Of a stretch of 6,480 nt of DNA, positions 1 through 6,124 are shown in pieces. The DNA is from Micavibrio sp. (GTDB taxonomy: Bacteria > Pseudomonadota > Alphaproteobacteria > Micavibrionales > Micavibrionaceae). The DNA lies in contig JAPJRC010000094.1 of the NCBI GenBank assembly GCA_030824805.1, forward strand, positions 1 through 6,480. Direction: 5' to 3'. Under the pieces are notes generated by a model. It searched no databases. It was not told where the DNA came from and saw nothing but the letters and a program-made list of their open reading frames with translations. How positions within the stretch are numbered: position 1 is the first letter of the stretch; each line of letters starts with the position of its first letter. Made by a program: the position numbers and the translations under genes.

Positions 1-1598
1 GTACAGCGCTGACGGAACAAACGGAATTTGCTGAAATCTACAGCCTCGGCGTTGTCGATATCCCGACGAACGTGCCTGTCGCGCGTCAGGACTACGACGA
101 CCAGATTTACAAATCCATCGCCGACAAATACGAAGCGATTGTCGAACTGATATATGAATGTCAGGAACGCCAGCAGCCCGTGCTGGTCGGTACGGTTTCT
201 ATCGAAAAATCCGAATTGCTCTCCGAACTGCTGAAAAAGCGCAAAGTAAAGCACAGCGTTCTGAACGCACGCTACCATGAACAGGAAGCCCAGATCGTGG
301 CACAGGCAGGCCGTCCCGGTGCCGTTACCATCGCAACGAACATGGCAGGCCGAGGTACGGACATCAAGCTCGGCGGTAACGCCGATATGCTTATCGAACA
401 AGCCATCACGCCGGAAATGGGCGAAAGCGAGAAAGAGCAGATTGCATCACGCATCCGCGCCGAAGTGGAACGCGACCACGCAATCGTGAAAGAAGCTGGT
501 GGTTTGTACGTCATTGGTACCGAGCGTCACGAATCCCGCCGTATCGACAACCAGCTGCGCGGGCGTTCGGGCCGTCAAGGCGATCCCGGTGCGTCTATCT
601 TCTTCCTGTCTGTCGAAGACGATTTGATGCGCATCTTCGCGTCCGACAAGATGGAAATGCTTCTGAAATCCCAGATGGGCCTTCGCGATGGTGAAGCCCT
701 CACACACCCGTGGCTGTCCAAAGCGCTGGAACGCGCACAGGCCCGTGTGGAGCAACAGAACTTCGAGATCCGCAAGAACCTTCTGAAGTTCGACAACGTG
801 ATGAACGACCAGCGTAAAGTGATTTACGAACAGCGTCGCGAGATCATGGATGCGAACGAAGAACTGGATGAACTGATCGTAGAAATGCGCGACGACGTGC
901 TTTCCGACATCATCTACCGCACCTGCCCGCAAGGCTCCTATGCCGAGCAATGGGATGCGGAAACCCTGCACCACGAAATGCAGCGTATCTTCAACCTGAA
1001 CCTCCCCATCGCGGAATGGATCAAGGAAGACGATATCGACCAGCATATTCTGCACGAGCGCATCAACCAGAAGGCGGATGACGTCCTGCACGGCAAGATA
1101 GCCGTTGCCGGTCAGGAAACTTTCCGCCGCATGGCAAAGACCTTCCTTCTGCAACTTCTGGACTCACACTGGAAAGAGCACCTTCTTTCGCTCGACCATC
1201 TGCGTCAGGGTATCAACCTGCGCGCTTTCGGTCAGCGTGATCCGCTGAACGAATACAAAGCCGAGGCATTCCAGCTTTTTGAAGGCATGATGAACAATCT
1301 GCGCGAGGCGGTAACGCAAACGCTCAGTTTTGTTGAGATCAATGTAAGCCCGGAAGTTCTGGCGGCTCTGCAAAAGCAACAGGCCCAGATGGAAGCGCAG
1401 CAGAAGAAGCTGCAGGAAACGCGTGACGACCCTGCTCTTTCCGGCGGCGACGATAAAAAAAAAGCGAATAACGTAACGCCGATCAGAAAGGCTGCGTTTG
1501 ACCAGAACGATCCGTCGAGCTGGGCGGATACGCCACGCAACGCGCCCTGTCCGTGCGGTTCAGGCAAAAAGTATAAACACTGCCACGGTGCCGCTTAA
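1..1598 (+). CDS. secA: SecA preprotein translocase ATPase, C-terminal part (5' end outside window)
   Basis: SecA is the cytoplasmic ATPase that pushes unfolded preproteins through SecYEG. The open frame is already running at base 3 and gives 531 codons, about the C-terminal 60% of a usual SecA of roughly 900 residues; the first nucleotide-binding fold is missing only because the window starts late. Visible in order: TGTxLTE/VVDIPTN segment (bases 3-75), helicase motif V ATNMAGRGTDIKLGG (333-377), motif VI around RIDNQLRGRSGRQGDPG (to 590), the helical scaffold FDNVMNDQRKVIYEQRR (from about 789), the wing/scaffold stretch LDSHWKEHLLSLDHLRQGI (about 1158-1214), a charged Gln/Lys-rich linker (about 1370-1500), and the SEC-C zinc motif CPCGSGKKYKHCH (1548-1586), which in known SecA proteins binds zinc and contacts SecB and lipid. 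All motifs are intact. The stop TAA (1596-1598) overlaps the stop of the convergent exonuclease gene. The GTG at 72 is internal, not a start. Confidence 0.98.
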   Translation, partial: TALTEQTEFAEIYSLGVVDIPTNVPVARQDYDDQIYKSIADKYEAIVELIYECQERQQPVLVGTVSIEKSELLSELLKKRKVKHSVLNARYHEQEAQIVAQAGRPGAVTIATNMAGRGTDIKLGGNADMLIEQAITPEMGESEKEQIASRIRAEVERDHAIVKEAGGLYVIGTERHESRRIDNQLRGRSGRQGDPGASIFFLSVEDDLMRIFASDKMEMLLKSQMGLRDGEALTHPWLSKALERAQARVEQQNFEIRKNLLKFDNVMNDQRKVIYEQRREIMDANEELDELIVEMRDDVLSDIIYRTCPQGSYAEQWDAETLHHEMQRIFNLNLPIAEWIKEDDIDQHILHERINQKADDVLHGKIAVAGQETFRRMAKTFLLQLLDSHWKEHLLSLDHLRQGINLRAFGQRDPLNEYKAEAFQLFEGMMNNLREAVTQTLSFVEINVSPEVLAALQKQQAQMEAQQKKLQETRDDPALSGGDDKKKANNVTPIRKAAFDQNDPSSWADTPRNAPCPCGSGKKYKHCHGAA

Positions 1599-2116
1599 CG
1601 CAAGACGGATTCCGGAATAACACAGCACGCCGCCACGGCGCGCGAGATACGCACCGCGTCGGGTTCGGCGCGGTGTTTTTCTGTCCCGCTATACGCACCG
1701 CGGGTAAAATCTATCAGGCAGGTTTCGTTGACATAGTCTGCGCTCTCGATAACATCGGCGATGTGATGCATTTTAAAAAGCGGCTTCATGCTTGCGGCGT
1801 CGAACAACTGCTGGAGCCAGCCCAGATCAAGCTCACTGTCCGCATATGTATCTTGCGCGCCGATTGTCTGGTTAAGCCAGGCGCAAACCTCTTCGGGCGG
1901 GCAACCTTTCTCCAGCACTTCTTCTTTGGAAATCCTGTGAACGGCCTGCGCCTCGGAAGACCACACGCCGTCCACAAGCCATGGATCATGGCGTATAAGT
2001 TTTGAACCGCTCGTGATTTTTCCATTCTTCCAGGTGAAGGCCACACCCACCTCTATGGGATATCCTTGAACCTGTGCGGATGCTTCGAAGTCCATGACTA
2101 TGCGGATCGGATTCAT
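1595..2116 (-). CDS. DEDDh-type 3'-5' exonuclease (DnaQ/RNase T-like fold)
   Basis: Single-domain exonuclease of 173 residues that should remove nucleotides from 3' ends of DNA or RNA using two metal ions; the substrate cannot be told from sequence. Active-site motifs are all visible: ExoI D9-F-E11 in IVMDFEAS, followed by YPIEVGVAF as a first beta strand; AVHRIS (58-63), the usual V-H-x-I-S element; ExoII D97 in ELDLGWL; and ExoIII H148-x4-D153 in HRAEPDA, the spacing of the DEDDh subgroup. Length is typical of stand-alone proofreading-type domains. I chose the ATG at 2114-2116. An in-frame TTG at 2149 would add 11 residues (MCGARPVILLG) with no better ribosome site, and neither start has a convincing Shine-Dalgarno. 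The gene is last in a minus-strand run after aroK, aroB and a small secreted protein, separated from the last by about 108 bases, so it may have its own promoter. Its stop overlaps that of secA. Confidence 0.85.
   Translation of the reverse strand: MNPIRIVMDFEASAQVQGYPIEVGVAFTWKNGKITSGSKLIRHDPWLVDGVWSSEAQAVHRISKEEVLEKGCPPEEVCAWLNQTIGAQDTYADSELDLGWLQQLFDAASMKPLFKMHHIADVIESADYVNETCLIDFTRGAYSGTEKHRAEPDAVRISRAVAACCVIPESVLR
1651..1680 (+). terminator. Intrinsic terminator of secA, inside the convergent exonuclease gene
   Basis: Arms CACCGCG (1652-1658) and CGCGGTG (1669-1675) are perfect reverse complements. The stem can be extended inward by a U-G pair and a C-G pair, leaving the loop GGGTTC (1661-1666). 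Five T residues follow directly (1676-1680). It lies 53 bases past the secA stop. The T run is on the plus strand only, so it should stop secA transcripts and not those of the minus-strand genes. The same bases encode the H-R-A-E-P-D-A-V stretch of the exonuclease. Confidence 0.8.
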
Positions 2117-2189
2117 CCCCAAAAGGATGACAGGCCTCGCGCCGCACAATCAAAAGACTTTATTGCATTGGAGGGTTGCGAGGTGCACA

Positions 2190-2214
2190 TGCGATATCGC
2201 AAATGCGTGACGCA
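2190..2214. repeat. Two adjacent short palindromes between the exonuclease and small secreted protein genes
   Basis: TGCGATATCGCA (2190-2201) is a perfect 12-base palindrome. Two bases on, TGCGT-G-ACGCA (2204-2214) is a perfect inverted repeat around one base, and a further ACGCA copy lies at 2216-2220. They fill the only non-coding gap in the minus-strand run, upstream of the exonuclease start. Both lack a loop or T run that would make a good terminator, so an operator-like protein binding site is the more natural reading, but this is inference. Confidence 0.4.
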
Positions 2215-2224
2215 GACGCAAAAA

Positions 2225-2560
2225 TTAATCGTTATATTTTCTGCGGATTTTATCCTGTGCCTTCATCATATCGCGCACACATTTGTTGCGATCGCGAACA
2301 GACAAAGTGGCGGGGCATGTGGCGCTGACGCTGTTGTGGTTGGGAGCATATATTCGTGTGCGCGGTCCATAGACCAGATTGCGCCACACATCATCGTCGC
2401 CTTCGATGACCACGGTGCCACCGCCGCCTGTCACAACCTGCGCATTGCCGGGCAAGTCGCGAACAACGCGCTCATTGTTGCCTTCGATGATGGTTACGTT
2501 ATCAGCCGCCGCGGGAAACGACAGAAAAAGGACAATCGCAAAAGCAAATACGTTTTTCAT
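2225..2560 (-). CDS. Small exported protein of unknown function
   Basis: I do not recognise this 111-residue protein. Residues 1-19 form a clear Sec signal peptide (a lysine at position 2, hydrophobic core FAFAIVLFLSF, then PAAA before D20), so the mature protein of about 92 residues should be periplasmic or secreted. The mature part starts with beta-prone, Gly-rich sequence: VTIIEGN (22-28) and VVIEGD (50-55) look like two copies of a short unit 27 residues apart, with GGGG (45-48) between. Two cysteines, C82 and C94, could form a disulfide. The end (88-111) is highly charged and probably helical. A good Shine-Dalgarno AGGGAG (minus strand, 2567-2572) lies 6 bases before the ATG and directly after the aroB stop 17 bases upstream, so it is very probably translated from the aroKB transcript. 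Nothing links it to aromatic biosynthesis except position. Confidence 0.8.
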   Translation of the reverse strand: MKNVFAFAIVLFLSFPAAADNVTIIEGNNERVVRDLPGNAQVVTGGGGTVVIEGDDDVWRNLVYGPRTRIYAPNHNSVSATCPATLSVRDRNKCVRDMMKAQDKIRRKYND

Positions 2561-2577
2561 GACAGGCTCCCTATTTT

Positions 2578-3690
2578 TTAAAAAGATGCTTCTATAACTT
2601 TACGGACATCATCCATATCAACGCTTGTTGATTGAAAGGCGTTCCCGATTTCACGGACAAGAATAAAGCCAATGGCCTTACCCGATGCCTTTTTATCATG
2701 ATACATCAAATCCGCTATTTCCCACGCATTTTGCGTCAATGCCGGCGAAATATGGCGAATTTCGGTCTTCATGCCGCATGATTTCAAATGGTTTTCCATC
2801 CGCGTAGCGTCCTGTCCCGGGCAAAGGCCCATGCGCACGCATAAACGGAAAGCAAGCACCATACCGATGCTCACGGCCTCGCCGTGCAGAAGACGGCCAT
2901 CATACCCGGCAGCGGCTTCCAGAGCGTGACCGAATGTGTGCCCCAGGTTAAGCAGGGCACGGTCGCCCCCCGCCTGCTCCCGCTCGTCTTTCCCGACAAT
3001 TTCTGCCTTCATGCGGCACGATGTTTCGATGGCGTCATTCAATGAAGATGGTTCAAGCGACAACACATCGCTTCCGTGTGCCTCGAGCCATTCATAAAAT
3101 TCCCTGCTGCCAAGCAAACCGTATTTTACGATCTCGGCATAACCGGCCTTGAGCTCGCGCTCGGGCAATGTTTTCAAAGTGTCTGTATCGCACAGAACCG
3201 CAACGGGTTGATAAAATGCCCCGGCGAGGTTTTTGCCCTGCGCGGTGTTTATACCGGTCTTGCCACCGACGGAAGAATCCACTTGTGCCAGAAGCGTTGT
3301 CGGCACCTGTACAAAATCAATTCCGCGCAGAACCACAGATGCGGCAAAACCGCCAAGATCGCCGAGCACGCCGCCGCCAACGACAAAAAGAACGGACTTG
3401 CGGTTGACGTGTTTGGATAGAAGCCAGTCCACCACCGCCTGCAGATGCGACCACGATTTTGTCGGCTCGCCGCCATCGACGGCGTAAAATTCTGTTTCCA
3501 CATCTTGCGGCAAGCCGCGCACCAGGCGCGACACATGCATATCAACCTTACGGTCATGCAGGATGAATATCTTTCGCCCCGAAAGTTCGTACGGCATGAA
3601 ATCCCGCGCACGCTCCAACAACCCGCCGCCAATATGAATGTCATAGGAACGTTCGTCGAGGTCGACACTGACCTTGATTGTATCACTCAT
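2578..3690 (-). CDS. aroB: 3-dehydroquinate synthase
   Basis: AroB converts DAHP to 3-dehydroquinate, step 2 of the shikimate pathway, in the cytoplasm, with NAD+ and a divalent metal. The 370 residues are the usual length. Visible: NAD-binding GGGVLGDLGGFAA (105-117); VPTTLLAQVDSSVGGKTGIN (129-148), which holds active-site lysine and aspartate residues; GKNLAGAFYQP (152-162); KAGYAEIVKYG (181-191) with metal ligand E186; LNLGHTFGHALE (247-258) with ligand H251; and LLHGEAVSIGM (267-277) with ligand H269. The C-terminal DKKASGKAIGFILVREIG segment (332-349) is also typical. No key residue is missing. Start is the ATG at 3688-3690, with AAGG 10 bases upstream (3701-3704) inside the end of aroK; only one base separates it from the aroK stop, so the two genes are translated from one mRNA and probably coupled. 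Confidence 0.98.
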   Translation of the reverse strand: MSDTIKVSVDLDERSYDIHIGGGLLERARDFMPYELSGRKIFILHDRKVDMHVSRLVRGLPQDVETEFYAVDGGEPTKSWSHLQAVVDWLLSKHVNRKSVLFVVGGGVLGDLGGFAASVVLRGIDFVQVPTTLLAQVDSSVGGKTGINTAQGKNLAGAFYQPVAVLCDTDTLKTLPERELKAGYAEIVKYGLLGSREFYEWLEAHGSDVLSLEPSSLNDAIETSCRMKAEIVGKDEREQAGGDRALLNLGHTFGHALEAAAGYDGRLLHGEAVSIGMVLAFRLCVRMGLCPGQDATRMENHLKSCGMKTEIRHISPALTQNAWEIADLMYHDKKASGKAIGFILVREIGNAFQSTSVDMDDVRKVIEASF

Positions 3691-3691
3691 G

Positions 3692-4249
3692 TTATTTCTG
3701 CCTTTCGAGATAATCGGCCAGCGCGGTTAGAACGCGCTCGGCATTTTGTTCGGCATCGACGGGAAGACTTTCCACCGTCAGATCCGCCTGCGCATACACC
3801 GGATACCGTTTGTCCATTAGCCCCTGCAAAATTTCGCGCGGATCGCCGTTCCGAAGCAGTGGGCGTTTGTTGGTCCGGCCCGTACGTTCCACAAGAATAT
3901 CCAGATCGGCTTTAAGCCAAATCGATAAAGAACTCGATTTGATGAGCGCAGCCGTTTGCTCGTTCATCATCGCGCCGCCGCCGGGCGCTATCACTTTTAT
4001 CTCGTTGGAAAGCAAGCGGGCGATCACGCGCCGCTCAAGGTCACGGAAGGCGGGCTCACCCTGCTCCTGAAAAATATCCGCAATACTGCGCCCAGCGGCA
4101 GCTTCGATTTCAACATCTGCATCCACAAACGGAATATCGAGCCTCTTCGCCATGAACCCGCCTGTTTTCGTCTTGCCCGCGCCCATCAGGCCGACCAGAA
4201 CGATTGGCTTGGTTACTTGCCTGCGAATTATGTCGATATGCTTTTCCAT
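3692..4249 (-). CDS. aroK: Shikimate kinase
   Basis: AroK phosphorylates the 3-hydroxyl of shikimate with ATP, step 5 of the shikimate pathway, in the cytoplasm. From the ATG at 4249 the protein has 185 residues, normal for the family. Walker A is G20-LMGAGKT27. Shikimate contacts are D43-A-D45 with the following EIE and GRSIADIF segment, R69 in AFRDLE, and the GGG of APGGGAM (90-92). The lid carries R129 in NKRPLL, and R148 lies in DKRYPVY. One small oddity is K28 where the family usually has Ser/Thr after the Walker GKT/GKS. An in-frame TTG at 4297 would add 16 residues, but the ATG has a GGGA ribosome site 5 bases upstream (4255-4258) and gives the usual N-terminus. First gene of the minus-strand aroK-aroB run, divergent from the xerD run. 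Confidence 0.96.
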   Translation of the reverse strand: MEKHIDIIRRQVTKPIVLVGLMGAGKTKTGGFMAKRLDIPFVDADVEIEAAAGRSIADIFQEQGEPAFRDLERRVIARLLSNEIKVIAPGGGAMMNEQTAALIKSSSLSIWLKADLDILVERTGRTNKRPLLRNGDPREILQGLMDKRYPVYAQADLTVESLPVDAEQNAERVLTALADYLERQK

Positions 4250-4282
4250 GTGCGTCCCGTTTATGCCACGACCGTAGGGGGA

Positions 4283-4311
4283 TTGCCAATCGGCCAATGG
4301 TTAATTATGGT
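4283..4311 (+). promoter_or_regulatory. Putative sigma70-type promoter for the small membrane protein-xerD run
   Basis: TTGCCA (4283-4288) and TATGGT (4306-4311) are separated by exactly 17 bases and match the -35 and -10 consensus at 5 of 6 and 4 of 6 positions. It lies in the divergent gap upstream of the plus-strand run, about 40 bases before the preferred ATG at 4352. A direct repeat GCCAAT at 4285-4290 and 4293-4298 lies in its -35/spacer region and could be a regulator half-site pair. Prediction from consensus only. Confidence 0.45.
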
Positions 4312-4351
4312 CGATTCACTTTTCAAAAAAACAGCAACAGCGGGGCTTTCC

Positions 4352-4492
4352 ATGCAATTCGGCTTTCTAAAATTCCTGATTCTCGGACTTCTGATTATCG
4401 CCCTTGGTGGCTTCGCCTATCTGGCTCTGGTGGATGTACCCGTGCAACAGCAAGACATCAATGTAAACGTGCCTATCGCCGGCGCCCAATAA
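4352..4492 (+). CDS. Small single-span membrane protein of unknown function
   Basis: A 46-residue protein with one strongly hydrophobic segment, LKFLILGLLIIALGGFAYLAL (about residues 6-26; quoted end to end it is one membrane helix with no cleavage site), followed by a polar tail V-D-V-P-V-Q-Q-Q-D-I-N-V-N-V-P. Positive charge (K7) lies on the N side, so the tail should face the periplasm. I prefer the ATG at 4352, with GGGG 6 bases upstream (4342-4345). An earlier ATG at 4307 would add MVDSLFKKTATAGLS but sits within the predicted -10 box and has no ribosome site. The stop is 26 bases before the exported repeat protein. I recall short proteins of this type, a transmembrane helix followed by a V-x-V/I-P tail, in Alphaproteobacteria, but know no function. 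Confidence 0.65.
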   Translation: MQFGFLKFLILGLLIIALGGFAYLALVDVPVQQQDINVNVPIAGAQ

Positions 4493-4518
4493 CCCACAGA
4501 CACGGATCAAATCCTGCC

Positions 4519-6111
4519 ATGCGCTTCCTTTTCCTCGCCCTCCTTCTCTCTCTGGCCCCGTCCGTAGCGTTCGCGCAGGACAATGAAAGCACGAAGGCTG
4601 AAAAGCCTGCGCCTGCAGCGGAAGAGAGCAAGCCCAAGATCGATTGGGTTGCTGTAGAATCGACAGGCACCTTGTCGGGCGGAAAATCGGGCGCGCTGGA
4701 AAAGACGCTCTGGCAGGGACAAAACCGTTCGGAAATCGAGTTTCTTATCTCCCGCCTTCCCAACAATCCAAAGCTACGCTCTGTGCTGACGCTGCAACGC
4801 CGCCTGCTTTTGACCAAGGCCGATGCAAGCCTGATCAAGAACGATATCGGCCCGCTGCGTGGAAACGATCTTCTGATCCAGCGTATCAACAAGCTAATGG
4901 ATATGGGCCTTTATGACGATGCGTGGGAATTGTACACGCAAAAATCCGAAGAACCGTACGATGTTTCGATCGCCCAGATGGGCATGCTGCTGATGGTCAT
5001 GAAAAACGATCTGGCAACCGCATGCTTGGAAGAAAAAGTCGCGGCCGCCAAATACCCTTCCGACCAATTCTTCGCAACGCTCGACAAAGCCTGCGCACAA
5101 ACGCTTGGCGCGTCGGCGGCACCGTCTTTTCCCAACGATGCAACTTTGAACGCTATTTACAACGACAAAACTTACAGCGTCAGCGCCGCCACACCGGAAG
5201 CGCTCGGCAAATTGAACGATCTGCAGCGTGCGCTGATCCTCGCCAACGGCAAAATCCGTTATGACGGGCTTACAAAGGCAATCCTAGAGAAAACGCCCTC
5301 AACCCTGCTGACTTTTTATCTTATGGACAAATCGCTGCCGGATAACGCCAAGGCTATGATCAAGACGGAAGTCGATGCCAGAGGCCTGACATATTATACG
5401 GCAGCCGTAGCCCGTGAAGAAAACTGGGCCAAGGCAAAAGCCATCAAGGATGTACCCAGCCAGTGGCCTTATATCGAATCGGCACTGAACTCCGGCCGGA
5501 ACCCCGCGGACATTGCCGTTTATTACGGGAATATGCTAGCCGAAGCCAAACCGGAAAAGTTATCCCCAGAGATCGCCGAAAAAGCGCTGGCGGTGCTTTT
5601 GGCTGGTGGCCGCGGCCTTTCGCCCTACTGGCTTGATGCAGCGCAAAAACTTGCACCGCAAAAGCCCATAATTTACATATACTTACAGGCTTTCAAGTCG
5701 TTAACCCCTACCCAGACAAATGCGGTGAAGCCCGACGTATTCGTCAAAGCCCTCAGAACGCTAAAGCCGGCGGATTCCGACCAAATCCTTGCAATACTTG
5801 AATCTCTTGACAAGGAAGCCGCTGCTCTAGATACTCCGTTAAAAGTTTATGACAAACATTCTATGTTGACTTTAGAAAATAATTATGTAATGCCTACAGT
5901 CGGTTTGAATGTGTTGCTCGAAACGGCCCCAGAAAAAAAACAAATTGGGATAACCGTTTTGGCCGTACTGAACAGCCTTGCCGCTAGCCCGGATAATATG
6001 TATTCCGGAACAGTCCGCAAGACGTTGTACAGTATGTTAAACGTGGGGCTTATTGAGGACGCAAAGCTGATCGGTGCAGAAACCGTTGCCAGCGTTCTGA
6101 ACAGATATTAG
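4519..6111 (+). CDS. Exported helical-repeat (TPR-like) protein of unknown function
   Basis: This 530-residue protein is not one I can name. Residues 1-19 are a signal peptide (R2, core FLFLALLLSLAP, then VAFA before Q20), so it acts in the periplasm or at the envelope. A Lys/Pro/Ala/Glu linker (21-41) follows. The rest is almost wholly helix-forming and Ala/Leu-rich, with no membrane segment; MDMGLYDDAWELY (127-139) resembles the start of a TPR, and similar short helix pairs recur to the C-terminus, suggesting an alpha-solenoid that binds another protein. The only two cysteines, C169 and C192, could pair. No catalytic motif is visible. The frame is open upstream to 4204, but the signal peptide fixes the start at the ATG 4519; its ribosome site is weak (GGA 12 bases upstream). 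The xerD start lies 13 bases after the stop. The 3' quarter is more A+T-rich around 5820-5940, with more TTA codons than the rest. Confidence 0.88.
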   Translation: MRFLFLALLLSLAPSVAFAQDNESTKAEKPAPAAEESKPKIDWVAVESTGTLSGGKSGALEKTLWQGQNRSEIEFLISRLPNNPKLRSVLTLQRRLLLTKADASLIKNDIGPLRGNDLLIQRINKLMDMGLYDDAWELYTQKSEEPYDVSIAQMGMLLMVMKNDLATACLEEKVAAAKYPSDQFFATLDKACAQTLGASAAPSFPNDATLNAIYNDKTYSVSAATPEALGKLNDLQRALILANGKIRYDGLTKAILEKTPSTLLTFYLMDKSLPDNAKAMIKTEVDARGLTYYTAAVAREENWAKAKAIKDVPSQWPYIESALNSGRNPADIAVYYGNMLAEAKPEKLSPEIAEKALAVLLAGGRGLSPYWLDAAQKLAPQKPIIYIYLQAFKSLTPTQTNAVKPDVFVKALRTLKPADSDQILAILESLDKEAAALDTPLKVYDKHSMLTLENNYVMPTVGLNVLLETAPEKKQIGITVLAVLNSLAASPDNMYSGTVRKTLYSMLNVGLIEDAKLIGAETVASVLNRY

Positions 6112-6116
6112 AAGGA
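6112..6116 (+). promoter_or_regulatory. Ribosome binding site of xerD
   Basis: AAGGA, preceded by the G of the upstream TAG stop, lies 8 bases before the xerD ATG at 6125. It is the best Shine-Dalgarno on the plus strand here and starts directly after the stop codon of the repeat protein, supporting both the xerD start and translation from a shared mRNA. Confidence 0.8.
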
Positions 6117-6124
6117 ATAAAATT

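Noticed and set aside
447..1154. A 235-codon open frame on the minus strand opposite secA
   Set aside because: It lies wholly antisense to intact, highly conserved SecA sequence, has no recognisable domain or ribosome site, and is explained by the codon bias of secA.
1455..1480. T9 run on the minus strand as a terminator for the aroK-exonuclease run
   Set aside because: The sequence before it on that strand forms only a 3-base G+C stem, too weak for an intrinsic terminator.
2066..2581. A 171-codon plus-strand open frame opposite the small secreted protein
   Set aside because: The minus strand here has a proper signal peptide, a strong ribosome site and tight spacing to aroB; the plus-strand product looks like random sequence.
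4260..4289. Possible aroK promoter on the minus strand: TTGGCA, 18 bases, CATAAA
   Set aside because: The -10 box would place the RNA start about 3-4 bases before the ATG, removing the GGGA ribosome site, so I do not list it as a supported promoter.
4204..4518. In-frame upstream extension of the 530-residue exported protein
   Set aside because: It would bury a clear signal peptide at 4519, run through the aroK start and the membrane microprotein, and encode Arg/His-rich sequence with no family resemblance.
5866..5890. TTGACT followed by TATGTA as a promoter for xerD
   Set aside because: The spacer is only about 12 bases, too short for a sigma70 promoter.
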